Below are positions 17,774 through 24,832 of a DNA stretch of 45,347 nucleotides, piece by piece. Positions within the stretch are counted from its first letter, which is position 1. Each line of letters opens with the position of its first letter. This DNA comes from an uncultured Clostridium sp. (GTDB lineage: Bacteria > Bacillota > Clostridia > Lachnospirales > Lachnospiraceae). The stretch spans positions 1-45,347 of the forward strand of contig UQXF01000013.1 of the NCBI GenBank assembly GCA_900544905.1. The letters are read 5' to 3'. Below the pieces are notes generated by a model that saw only the letters and a program-made list of their open reading frames with translations, was not told where the DNA came from and did not search any database. The position numbers and the translations under genes are program-made.

Positions 17774-18223
17774 TTAATACATTTCTACAATTATGGTCTG
17801 GCTTCTATCCAGCCAGTCGTTAGAGCTGCTGCTGAATATGCTTTTTGCCACCTCGTCAAAGGAAATATCTTTATTATTCGTCAATACGACAAAACGGCTT
17901 TCACCGGCAGCGTTTGGCATGGTTCCCTTTAATTCTAAACGGTACTTGTATGTAATGCCGTCTGCTTTCCATGTTCCGTCACGCATCTCATCATAATTTT
18001 CCACAATACCATTCGTATCAGAACTTTCATGTCTGCTTACAATATCATTGGTATCAAAGAGATTATATTTATCTGCCTGCTCATTGGTGTTAGAAATTTC
18101 ATTCGGGTTTTCAAGCTTATCCGTTCCGCATCCATTAGTGAACGCAAGCATTACAAAACAGACAATCAATATTATATTTTTTATTTCTTTTGTTTCTGGG
18201 TGTGTTTGCATCTTTACTTTCAT
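17774..18223 (-). CDS. Small lipoprotein of unknown function
   Basis: A 149-residue protein with a charged N-terminus, a hydrophobic stretch and a lipobox-like TNGC at about residues 28-31, so it is probably lipid-anchored outside the cell. A linker rich in Asn, Asp and Ser contains two similar units, DTNDIV and DTNGIV. The C-terminal part (GTWKADGITYKYRLELKG, then FVVLTNNKDISFDEVAKS) looks like a compact beta domain found in small Firmicutes lipoproteins of unknown role. The ATG at 18223 has GGAGG 8 nt upstream, which is far better than the TTG at 18244. It is the last gene of the accessory interval, 43 bp before mutS. Confidence 0.75.
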   Translation of the reverse strand: MKVKMQTHPETKEIKNIILIVCFVMLAFTNGCGTDKLENPNEISNTNEQADKYNLFDTNDIVSRHESSDTNGIVENYDEMRDGTWKADGITYKYRLELKGTMPNAAGESRFVVLTNNKDISFDEVAKSIFSSSSNDWLDRSQTIIVEMY

Positions 18224-18279
18224 TGTGTCAGCCTCCGTTCTCAAAATCCATTTTTCTAAAGTTTAAAACCAATATCCGC

Positions 18280-18843
18280 TTATCGATACACTCCATACCA
18301 GTTTTTTCCTAATTTGGTATAGCCGTATTTTTCATTATCATAAACAGACTTTTCTTCCAGTTCTTTTATCTGTTTCTTAATATGTTCTGTGTACATGATA
18401 CCGGAGCCATTGGCATCATATTCAAAAAAAACAGAATCATCCGTAACGCTAATCCATGCAAAACCAATATAATTATACTGATATCCATAGGAATGCATCA
18501 ATATGCTGGCAAGACTTTCTTTCTGTGTATCTGACAAGGGAAGCTCCGTATCAGTGTGTGCAGGAATAATGTTTAATTCTGTTTTTTCTGTAATACGGTA
18601 CTGGTTATCTTCCTCTGCATTTTTGACTGAAATGTAGTATAAGCCTGTATCAGATAGCGCTTCTTTCACACTTTCAAAATCATATTGATATGTTTTAAAA
18701 TCATCATAGGTTCCGTATTCATAATATCCCCATCTGTGATAGCCCCAATATCCCCAAACATAAAATCTGACGATAGAAAATAAGATTACAAGTAAAAAGA
18801 CAATCACAAAGATTACTGATATAATTAATCTTTTCTTCTTCAA
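18280..18843 (-). CDS. Membrane-anchored protein of unknown function
   Basis: A 187-residue protein with a short Lys/Arg-rich N-terminus and one membrane helix (about 7-28), then a Trp/Tyr/Gly-rich patch (VWGYWGYHRWGYYEYG, about 29-44) and a soluble domain of about 140 residues with no recognised motif. The start codon is TTG with AGGGG 8 nt upstream; no better start is visible. It sits 56 bp upstream of the lipoprotein gene, so the two may be co-transcribed. The N-in topology suggests an extracellular domain. The family is not recognised. Confidence 0.65.
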   Translation of the reverse strand: MKKKRLIISVIFVIVFLLVILFSIVRFYVWGYWGYHRWGYYEYGTYDDFKTYQYDFESVKEALSDTGLYYISVKNAEEDNQYRITEKTELNIIPAHTDTELPLSDTQKESLASILMHSYGYQYNYIGFAWISVTDDSVFFEYDANGSGIMYTEHIKKQIKELEEKSVYDNEKYGYTKLGKNWYGVYR

Positions 18844-18928
18844 TGTATATCCCCTGTATTTTCCTGTATGTTACAGTGCAGCTTCATTATTAGTACTGTA
18901 CGACTGCATGATATTCGTTATTATTTTA

Positions 18929-19318
18929 TCAGATAAAATATATGCACACCAGTAAAACTGTCATGACTATAACCAAATACAGCAACCCCAAAATTAAAAA
19001 TGCTGTTTCCCCCATAAAACTTCTGGAAAAATAACACCACCGTTTTAATCGTTTATATTTGCGTTCTGAAATTTTAATTAACCTTCCGGTTCCCCATATA
19101 ATCAGGGGAACTTTGTATTGATACCAATGGTCACTATCATCAATGTAAATTTGCTGTTTCAAATTTTCTCTGTTACCATATCCGGCTGTAATCGTATGTG
19201 TACCAGATACCTTCCACTCTATACAATCACGGTAAATTTTACATGGAGAACCGTCAATTTTTAAATAGGGCTGTCCGATTTTGCTTTTTGTACTTATATT
19301 CGTAACAATATATAACAT
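18929..19318 (-). CDS. Tail-anchored membrane protein of unknown function
   Basis: A 129-residue protein. Residues 1-50 resemble a short beta-sandwich of the PEGA type (YLKIDGSPCKIYRDC, then GTHTITAGYGN); this is only an impression. A basic segment (RLIKISERKYKRLKRW, about 79-94) precedes a C-terminal membrane helix (about 106-128), suggesting a cytoplasmic N-terminal domain. No catalytic motif is seen. There is no strong Shine-Dalgarno, so translation is less certain than for its neighbours. It lies between the DUF4261 gene and the TM protein at 18280. Confidence 0.55.
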   Translation of the reverse strand: MLYIVTNISTKSKIGQPYLKIDGSPCKIYRDCIEWKVSGTHTITAGYGNRENLKQQIYIDDSDHWYQYKVPLIIWGTGRLIKISERKYKRLKRWCYFSRSFMGETAFLILGLLYLVIVMTVLLVCIYFI

Positions 19319-19372
19319 TTATCGATATACGCTCTTTTCCCTTTAAATCCAATATTGTGTTTAACCTGCCTG

Positions 19373-20200
19373 CTAAAACCCTATCTTTAATGTATCAAAA
19401 TCAAGAACCCTGCTTTTGGATTTTATGATTGGCAGCTTCTGTTCTTCAGAAAATCCGATGGTTTCACCGTCTTTTAATATCGCATCTGATTCGACAACAT
19501 AGCTTGCAATGTTAATTAAAAGTTCAAATACTTCCGATGCAGAGTGATGGCTATCCAAAATCTCTATCTCATCCTTATTAAAATTTTGTAAGCCAAAGGT
19601 ATAGCCGCTGATTGTTTTACCATTGTCATTACTGTAAATACCAAAGAATACCAAATCTAAAATTGGAAACATGCCATCTGCAATTGCATCTTTTGCATAT
19701 TCCTTATAGACATTAGGTTCCATCACGGTACCTGCTGTATTAATGGCGATTGCATGCTGTTGTTTCAAACAAGCCGCACCAAGTTTAACCAACAGAGTTC
19801 CTGCTTCTATCATTGGCTTATCCTGTGACAAGACAGCCACAACTAAATGCGCCCTATGAGATTTTGTGACTTCAACTGCTTCTTTCCAGCGGAAATTTGT
19901 TTCCGCATTATGTACCGCCTCATCATCTGGCACTGGTGCCGGAATCAAGCCTATGGTTGCCAGCATATTATCCACAGAAAAAACAGCGGTTACATTTTCT
20001 AAGTCCATTTCTGCCTTATCGTCTTTTTGGATATCAATGTTCCAGTCCTCCTTCAAGTCTGAAACCAGCTGCTCCAATGAGAAAACAGGCTCATCTAACA
20101 ATACAAAAGATAGAAAAGAACCTTTATTCTTTGTACTCTCATTTGAATTGGATGGAACCGTCTCTGTTTTCTTTTTCCTTAATAAATCAAATAATCCCAT
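19373..20200 (-). CDS. DUF4261 domain protein
   Basis: A 275-residue protein with the DUF4261 architecture: a first half with FLSFVLLDEPVFSLEQLV and IGLIPAPVPDDEAVHNAE, a central HLVVAVLSQDKPMIEAG, and a C-terminal YVVESDAILKDGETIGFSEEQKLPI. The function is unknown; members often sit near polymorphic toxin or stress genes. The ATG at 20200 has AGGAG 7 nt upstream and is preferred over the ATG at 20224. The protein begins MGLFDLLRKKK, very like the membrane-targeting N-terminus of MinE in this window (MGLFDLFNKKK). A promoter with an extended -10 lies about 75 bp upstream. Confidence 0.78.
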   Translation of the reverse strand: MGLFDLLRKKKTETVPSNSNESTKNKGSFLSFVLLDEPVFSLEQLVSDLKEDWNIDIQKDDKAEMDLENVTAVFSVDNMLATIGLIPAPVPDDEAVHNAETNFRWKEAVEVTKSHRAHLVVAVLSQDKPMIEAGTLLVKLGAACLKQQHAIAINTAGTVMEPNVYKEYAKDAIADGMFPILDLVFFGIYSNDNGKTISGYTFGLQNFNKDEIEILDSHHSASEVFELLINIASYVVESDAILKDGETIGFSEEQKLPIIKSKSRVLDFDTLKIGF

Positions 20201-20276
20201 AAGCTTCTCCTGTTCCTTATACATTTAATCGTTATACTTTTATTTGAAAATCTTATCCAAGTCTTTTGCAGGTCTC

Positions 20277-20340
20277 ATTATAGCATAATTTACTGCCTGA
20301 TGGACCGTAAAATCAATTCTGAGATAATTTCTCAATTTTC
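20277..20340. repeat. Diverged direct repeat, copy A, with extended -10 promoter (minus strand)
   Basis: About 64 bp that match 20540-20602 with substitutions and one small gap. The shared parts on the minus strand are TTGAGAAATT, AGAAT and CAGTAAATTATG-TATAAT. The TGCTATAAT at 20277-20285 is an extended -10 element reading toward the DUF4261 gene. No good -35 stands 17 bp upstream, which is common with extended -10 promoters. The rest of the 20201-20699 gap holds copy B and a startless open frame. Confidence 0.55.
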
Positions 20341-20395
20341 TTACTGATTAAGTTTCCCTGCCATTCACAAAGTGCAGAGCACAAAAAGTGTGTGA

Positions 20396-20593
20396 CTACT
20401 GCCAGTCCAAGTTATACCATTCTCTGTATGTCTGATAAATGGTTATGGTTTCCTTTGTTTCTTTCCATCCGGTGAAAACACTGCCTGTCGGACTTGATTT
20501 TCGCGCTCTGACACATCCTGTAAAGTTTTCGGAATATTTATTATAACATAAATTACTGTCTTTTAAGCCAAAAGATTCATTCTGATAAATTTC
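20396..20593 (-). other. Startless open frame of 65 codons (possible relic)
   Basis: The minus strand is open for 65 codons between TGA (20594-20596) and TAG (20396-20398). The translation looks ordered and ends FTGWKETKETITIYQTY followed by REWYNLDWQ. No ATG, GTG or TTG start with an RBS is present near the beginning, and its first third overlaps repeat copy B. It may be the decayed end of a gene or a piece of a dispersed repeat rather than an expressed protein. Confidence 0.3.
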
Positions 20594-20602
20594 TCAATAT
20601 CA
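20540..20602. repeat. Diverged direct repeat, copy B, with extended -10 promoter (minus strand)
   Basis: Second copy of the repeat at 20277-20340, about 262 bp away. On the minus strand it contains TGTTATAAT, again an extended -10, at the same place relative to the conserved TTGAGAAATT. Downstream of it is the startless open frame rather than an intact gene, consistent with a duplicated promoter whose gene was lost. Confidence 0.5.
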
Positions 20603-20699
20603 GATGAATCATATGCTTTTAAATAAAATATTTTTAGGGATGTCCGCGACTAGTTCTGTATATCCGGTCTTAGCTTAAGTAACACTAAATATAACAGCA

Positions 20700-21290
20700 T
20701 TACATGTCATAAGTAATATCTTTTATACGTGTAAAAATATATTTTACATCTTGACTATAAAACATAGTTTGCAAAGATTCATTTAATTGTTTTTTATTGT
20801 CACATGACATTATAAAGTTAGCAATACGAGCAATCTCTTTATCTGACAATTCAAAAAAATTGCGTTTATCTCTAACTAAGCGTGATTTAATTTTATATTC
20901 AAGTTCAGCCTTTTTATCCATATTTCCTTCAGAAATATTTGAAAACAAACTTACATCATATCCTTTTTTATTCCAATCATTTATATATTTTTTATAACCT
21001 TTATCATTTGAAATAATATAATATGATGCCTTTGAATCATCAGGCAGTATATTCTTCAATTGACTAATCAATTCGTAATCTAATGCATTTTTCTCATCGC
21101 TAATTGTTTTATGATAATAAAAAGATACTCCCTTTTCTCTCAATTCGTTAATTCTACGATGCAGTCCAAATGTTAAACGACTATGCTTTTCACTATAAAA
21201 AATATATACCTGGTCACCATTTTTCAACTTGGATAATCCATCTAAACCAGGAGTATCAACATTTTCATAATCAATCAAAAAACACCTCAT
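20700..21290 (-). CDS. PIN-like domain (PIN7/NYN-type) putative ribonuclease
   Basis: A 196-residue protein opening FLIDYENVDTPGLDGL, with GDQVYIFYSE, KNALDYELISQL and YYIISNDKGY. These carry the acidic residues of a PIN/NYN-like nuclease core (Asp7, Glu9, Asp71, Asp96). Residues 138-193 form a separate helical tail rich in Lys and Asp. PIN domains are metal-dependent RNases; this branch is uncharacterised to my knowledge. GGAGGG is 6 nt before the ATG. The gene is visibly richer in A and T than its neighbours and lies between a 300-bp inverted-repeat element and the direct-repeat region, which suggests horizontal arrival. No antitoxin-like partner is adjacent. Confidence 0.75.
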   Translation of the reverse strand: MRCFLIDYENVDTPGLDGLSKLKNGDQVYIFYSEKHSRLTFGLHRRINELREKGVSFYYHKTISDEKNALDYELISQLKNILPDDSKASYYIISNDKGYKKYINDWNKKGYDVSLFSNISEGNMDKKAELEYKIKSRLVRDKRNFFELSDKEIARIANFIMSCDNKKQLNESLQTMFYSQDVKYIFTRIKDITYDM

Positions 21291-21360
21291 TTTATCCCTC
21301 CATAAATTCTATCCTTTAATTTTCTACAACTACTTGCAAAAAATCTTTTTGCTCATTTCT

Positions 21361-21658
21361 TTGATTTGAATTAAATAGGTAATTGCAAAACTCTCTATTT
21401 TCAAAAGCATAGTTGTGTAAAATAAACAACTTCACAAATAGGGTACTTTGGAGCCGTCAGTACTTCGCATTGAACATTTAGTGAGTGCTTGCACGAACTT
21501 AGTGTGAAAGTGTGCCTTAGCTGGTGCCGTATTTTGACACCTTATGTACTGTTACGAGCGACAAGTAGTGCAAACGTGCCCTGTGGTGAATTGTTTATTT
21601 TACACAACGTGCGGTTTCAAAAACTGAGTTTCGCAATCGCCTAATTCGAATTAAACAA
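21361..21658. repeat. Approximately 300-bp element with long imperfect inverted arms
   Basis: Left arm about 21361-21446 and right arm about 21576-21658 are imperfect inverted copies. The core GTTGTGTAAAATAAACAA is a perfect 18-bp match (21412-21429 against the complement of 21591-21608), and the similarity extends outward through GAATTA and inward to GGGTAC/GTGCCC. The roughly 130-bp centre has smaller repeats, including TTAGTG twice and GTGC-TT-GCAC. The right end covers the last two codons and stop of miaB. No ORF is seen, so it resembles a MITE or an intergenic palindromic repeat and would form a long RNA hairpin if transcribed. It fills the 21291-21650 gap apart from the PIN gene leader. 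Confidence 0.75.
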
Positions 21659-23069
21659 GTTCCCCAATATAATAAAATCCCTTTGCCTCTGTAAGCTTCA
21701 CATTCTGGAAAGTCCCTATCAAAGAGCTGTCCCCTGGAAAATGCACCAGCAAATTATTGGAAAGTCTTCCGGTCAACAGATGTTCATCCTGCTCGTCTAA
21801 CCCTTCCACTAAAACCTCCAAAGTCTTTCCCTCATCCTTGCTGCAGGTTTCCTTTGCAATCTCCTGTACTTCCTTTAACAGACGGTCAAACCGTGCCTTA
21901 ATTTCATCTTCTGTCGTTTCAAATTCCATAGCTGCCGCCGGAGTTCCGGTACGTTTAGAATAAATGAAAGTAAATGCTGAATCAAACTGCACCTTTCTTA
22001 CCACATCGATTGTATCCTCAAAATCTGCTTCTGTCTCCGTCGGGAATCCAACAATAATATCGGTGGTCAGAGAAATATCCGGTATTGCAGTTTTGATTTT
22101 CTCTACCAATGCCAGATAATCTTCTTTTGTGTAACGGCGGTTCATATCATTAAGTACCTTTGTACTTCCGGACTGCATCGGTAAATGGAGATGTTTGCAA
22201 ATTTTTTTTGATTTAGCCATAACCGCAATCAGCTCATCGGATAAATCCTTTGGATGGGAGGTCATAAAGCGGATTCGTTTTAAGCCTTCTATCTGTTCCA
22301 CCTGTTCCAGTAATTGTGCAAAGGTAATCGGTTCCTCTAAATTCTTGCCGTAGGAATTTACATTTTGTCCTAAAAGCATAACCTCCACGACACCATCTGC
22401 AACCAGGTCTTTTATCTCTTTAATGATATCCTCCGGCTTTCTGGAGCGTTCCCTGCCCCTTACATAAGGCACGATACAATAGCTGCAAAAATTGTTACAG
22501 CCAAACATAATATTCACACCACATTTAAAGTCGTATTTCCGGTCGCTTGGCAAATCCTCCACAATTTCAGAGGTGCCTTCCCAGATATCAATGACCATAC
22601 CCTTGGAATCTAATTTATTCTCAATCAGCTCTGCCAGCTTAAACACATTATGGGTGCCGAAAATAATGTCCACATGGCGGTAACTCTTTTTAATCTTTTC
22701 CACCACCAGGCTTTCCTGCATCATACATCCGCAAAGGGCAATCAGCATGTCCGGATTCTTTTTCTTATATTTTTTAAGCTGTCCAAGTCTTCCGTATACA
22801 CGTAAGTTTGCATTTTCCCGGACAGTACAGGTATTCATAATCAGAAAATCCGCATCCTCACTCTCGGAACGCACATATCCGATGGTCTCTAAAATACCCT
22901 CTAATTTCTCGCTGTCTTTGGCATTCATCTGACAGCCAAAGCAGATACTGCAATAGGTAAGGGGACGTCCAAGTTCTTTTGCCTTGTCTGCAAGTCTTAC
23001 CTTCAGGCGTTCCATGATTTCCTTCTGTTTTAAAGCTTCCAGTTCGTTTATATTCTGTTCCGTTCGCAT
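21651..23069 (-). CDS. miaB: tRNA-2-methylthio-N6-dimethylallyladenosine synthase
   Basis: A 472-residue radical SAM methylthiotransferase that adds the 2-methylthio group to i6A37 of tRNA, acting after MiaA. The N-terminal cluster cysteines are GCQMN (Cys46), NTC (Cys81) and CGC (Cys115); the radical SAM motif is CNNFCSYC (Cys191, 195, 198); a C-terminal TRAM domain ends the protein. The ATG at 23069 has GGAG 7 nt upstream. The open frame extends 27 codons further with a non-homologous, Phe-rich sequence and is rejected. Its stop codon lies within the outer end of the inverted-repeat element, and mutS, which often follows it, is 3.9 kb away here. Confidence 0.95.
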   Translation of the reverse strand: MRTEQNINELEALKQKEIMERLKVRLADKAKELGRPLTYCSICFGCQMNAKDSEKLEGILETIGYVRSESEDADFLIMNTCTVRENANLRVYGRLGQLKKYKKKNPDMLIALCGCMMQESLVVEKIKKSYRHVDIIFGTHNVFKLAELIENKLDSKGMVIDIWEGTSEIVEDLPSDRKYDFKCGVNIMFGCNNFCSYCIVPYVRGRERSRKPEDIIKEIKDLVADGVVEVMLLGQNVNSYGKNLEEPITFAQLLEQVEQIEGLKRIRFMTSHPKDLSDELIAVMAKSKKICKHLHLPMQSGSTKVLNDMNRRYTKEDYLALVEKIKTAIPDISLTTDIIVGFPTETEADFEDTIDVVRKVQFDSAFTFIYSKRTGTPAAAMEFETTEDEIKARFDRLLKEVQEIAKETCSKDEGKTLEVLVEGLDEQDEHLLTGRLSNNLLVHFPGDSSLIGTFQNVKLTEAKGFYYIGELV

Positions 23070-23121
23070 CGTATTCTCCGTTCTGTAAATTCTTGTAAAA
23101 ATGGACAAAAACCACATATCT

Positions 23122-23150
23122 AATATACAAAATAATCTTCCAAAAGGCAA
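23122..23150 (-). promoter_or_regulatory. Candidate sigma-A promoter for miaB
   Basis: On the minus strand TTGCCT (23145-23150) and TATATT (23122-23127) are 17 bp apart, giving a leader of about 50 nt to the miaB ATG at 23069. It lies right after the end of the AAA/DUF4143 gene. Confidence 0.45.
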
Positions 23151-23154
23151 CCGG

Positions 23155-24453
23155 CTATTTTAGCAGTTCCTTTGTCTTTCCGATTAGATACAGCGGAATA
23201 TTGATAATACATTCCTGTTCTTTATATCCTAGTCCAGAATATCGAAGTGCTTCCTTTGGATTTTTGTCAGATATATATTTTTTCAGGCTTTTGGCATGTG
23301 TAGCTTCTCCTGCCTTAACCTCCACCGGTATAATCTCCATACCATTTTGCAGAAGAAAATCAATCTCACTGTTTTGTCCCTGCACATAATATTTCGGCAG
23401 GGTATCAAAGACATCACGCAATTGCTGTAAACAATAGTTTTCTGCCAAAGCTCCCTTAAACTGATAATCTGTCTTTAATAATATAGCTTCATTGCTTATT
23501 CCCGCCATACATTTTAAAAGCCCCACATCAAACAAAAATAATTTAAAGTGATTTACTTCCTCAAATGCATTAAGCGGGTGCTCCGCCTTACTGACATTAT
23601 GAATCCGTATAACCATTCCGGCAGATACCAGCCATTCAATTGCTTCCTCAAATTCCCGTGCCCGTGCACCTTCTCTTACACAGCCATAGACAAATTTTTC
23701 ATTATCCTTTGCCAGCTGGCTTACGATGCTTCTAAATACAAGCAAAATGCGGCCACTGTTTACTTTGCCGTTATGCTTTGAAAAGTCATTCTCATACAGT
23801 TCCAATAATTCACGCTGGATTTTTTCAACCCTTGAATAGTCTTTATATTTTATCCAATTGGATACACACTCCGGCATCCCGCCTATTATTAAATAGTATT
23901 TATACAGCTCCATTAATTTGTTATGAAAAATTTCTTCGATTATACTTCCCTTTGTTATCCCCTCATAATACTGATATAAGCTTTCATCCATGGCACACAG
24001 AAACTCTTCAAATGTCATAGGATACAGATTCATAACATTCACCTTACCAACCGGATAGGACTTGGGCTTCGCCAATAGTGTTCCAAGCAGGCTTCCTGCC
24101 GATACAATATGATAGTCATTCGCTTTTTCATAGAAATATTTTAACGCATTTAATGCTTCCGGACATTCCTGGACTTCATCAAAAATAATCAGGTGCTTTT
24201 CCGGTTCTATCTTCTTTCCCTTCAGCAAGCCCAACAATTCAATGATGCGAAATGGGTCTTTATTGCTTTTAAATATGGAAGCAATCTCTTCTTCCTCATC
24301 AAAGTTAAAATAGAAATAATCTTCATAGTATTCTTTGCCAAATTGTTCCATCAGCCATGTTTTCCCAACCTGACGCGCCCCTTTTAAAATTAAAGGCTTT
24401 CTGTCGGTATCGCATTTCCAATTTTTCAATGACAAAAGCGCTTTTCGTTTCAA
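23155..24453 (-). CDS. AAA-family ATPase with DUF4143 domain
   Basis: A 432-residue protein of the widespread AAA_14/DUF4143 group. Walker A is GARQVGKT (25-32), Walker B is HLIIFDEVQECPEAL, and SAGSLLG follows as a sensor-like segment. The C-terminal region EIDFLLQNG followed by IIPVEVKAG matches a PD-(D/E)xK nuclease-like signature found in this group. The cellular role is not established; these are often mobile, variably present genes. GGAGG precedes the TTG at 24453 by 7 nt, and this start is preferred over the GTG at 24471, which lies upstream of that RBS. It has its own candidate promoter. Confidence 0.85.
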   Translation of the reverse strand: MKRKALLSLKNWKCDTDRKPLILKGARQVGKTWLMEQFGKEYYEDYFYFNFDEEEEIASIFKSNKDPFRIIELLGLLKGKKIEPEKHLIIFDEVQECPEALNALKYFYEKANDYHIVSAGSLLGTLLAKPKSYPVGKVNVMNLYPMTFEEFLCAMDESLYQYYEGITKGSIIEEIFHNKLMELYKYYLIIGGMPECVSNWIKYKDYSRVEKIQRELLELYENDFSKHNGKVNSGRILLVFRSIVSQLAKDNEKFVYGCVREGARAREFEEAIEWLVSAGMVIRIHNVSKAEHPLNAFEEVNHFKLFLFDVGLLKCMAGISNEAILLKTDYQFKGALAENYCLQQLRDVFDTLPKYYVQGQNSEIDFLLQNGMEIIPVEVKAGEATHAKSLKKYISDKNPKEALRYSGLGYKEQECIINIPLYLIGKTKELLK

Positions 24454-24494
24454 AGCATTTCCTCCATACACATTTTTAATAGGTTTTTTATTAT

Positions 24495-24522
24495 ATTTTA
24501 CACATTTTTATGTAATTTTCAA
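24495..24522 (-). promoter_or_regulatory. Candidate promoter for the AAA/DUF4143 gene
   Basis: On the minus strand TTGAAA (24517-24522) and TAAAAT (24495-24500) are 16 bp apart, with TATAAT overlapping just downstream (24490-24495). The surrounding sequence is very A/T rich. It gives a short leader before the GGAGG at 24461-24465. Confidence 0.45.
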
Positions 24523-24548
24523 CCTGAATTTACACAATTTCAAAAATT

Positions 24549-24564
24549 GGGATATTTTTATCCC
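24549..24564 (-). terminator. Weak hairpin terminator after the 49-residue ORF
   Basis: GGGATA-TTTT-TATCCC is a perfect 6-bp stem followed on the minus strand by AATTTTTG. The short stem makes this a weak candidate. It lies between the small ORF and the AAA/DUF4143 promoter, where a transcript end is expected. Confidence 0.4.
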
Positions 24565-24619
24565 TGTCCTTTTTTCATAATCCTGCCAAAGGAACAGTGT
24601 ATATTAGGAAGTTTCATCC

Positions 24620-24769
24620 TCATTTGTTTATTTTTTCCAATTTCTTTTTTGCAAACCTTTGGATATCCTCATTGGAATCATACAGACACTCTCTTAAAAT
24701 ATCCTCTGTCAACATTCTTCTCCGGCTCATTTCCCTAAGAAAAGCCCATTTAAATTCCTTTTTGGTCAT
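24620..24769 (-). CDS. Short hypothetical protein, 49 residues
   Basis: A 49-codon ORF in the gap between the S41 peptidase and the AAA/DUF4143 gene. The product starts MTKKEFKWAFLREMSRRRML and ends DIQRFAKKKLEKINK; it is mostly helical and highly charged, with LRECLYDSNEDIQRFA resembling one HEAT-type helical repeat. ATG is preceded by TTGGAG about 10 nt upstream. It is 63 bp after the S41 gene and is followed by a weak hairpin. No known family is recognised. The RBS, protein-like composition and lack of any competing ORF support it as a real small gene. Confidence 0.55.
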   Translation of the reverse strand: MTKKEFKWAFLREMSRRRMLTEDILRECLYDSNEDIQRFAKKKLEKINK

Positions 24770-24832
24770 GAAACTCTACTCCAATCTATTACAAAAGAAA
24801 TGTTTTTAATCCTATATAAATATAATGAAATG

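Noticed and set aside
20277..20602. A CRISPR array
   Set aside because: Only two diverged repeats of about 63 bp, 262 bp apart, with promoter motifs; no regular short repeats and no cas genes.
21651..23150. Longer miaB start at 23150
   Set aside because: The 27 extra residues are unlike MiaB N-termini, and the ATG at 23069 has a good RBS; the proposed promoter lies inside the extension.
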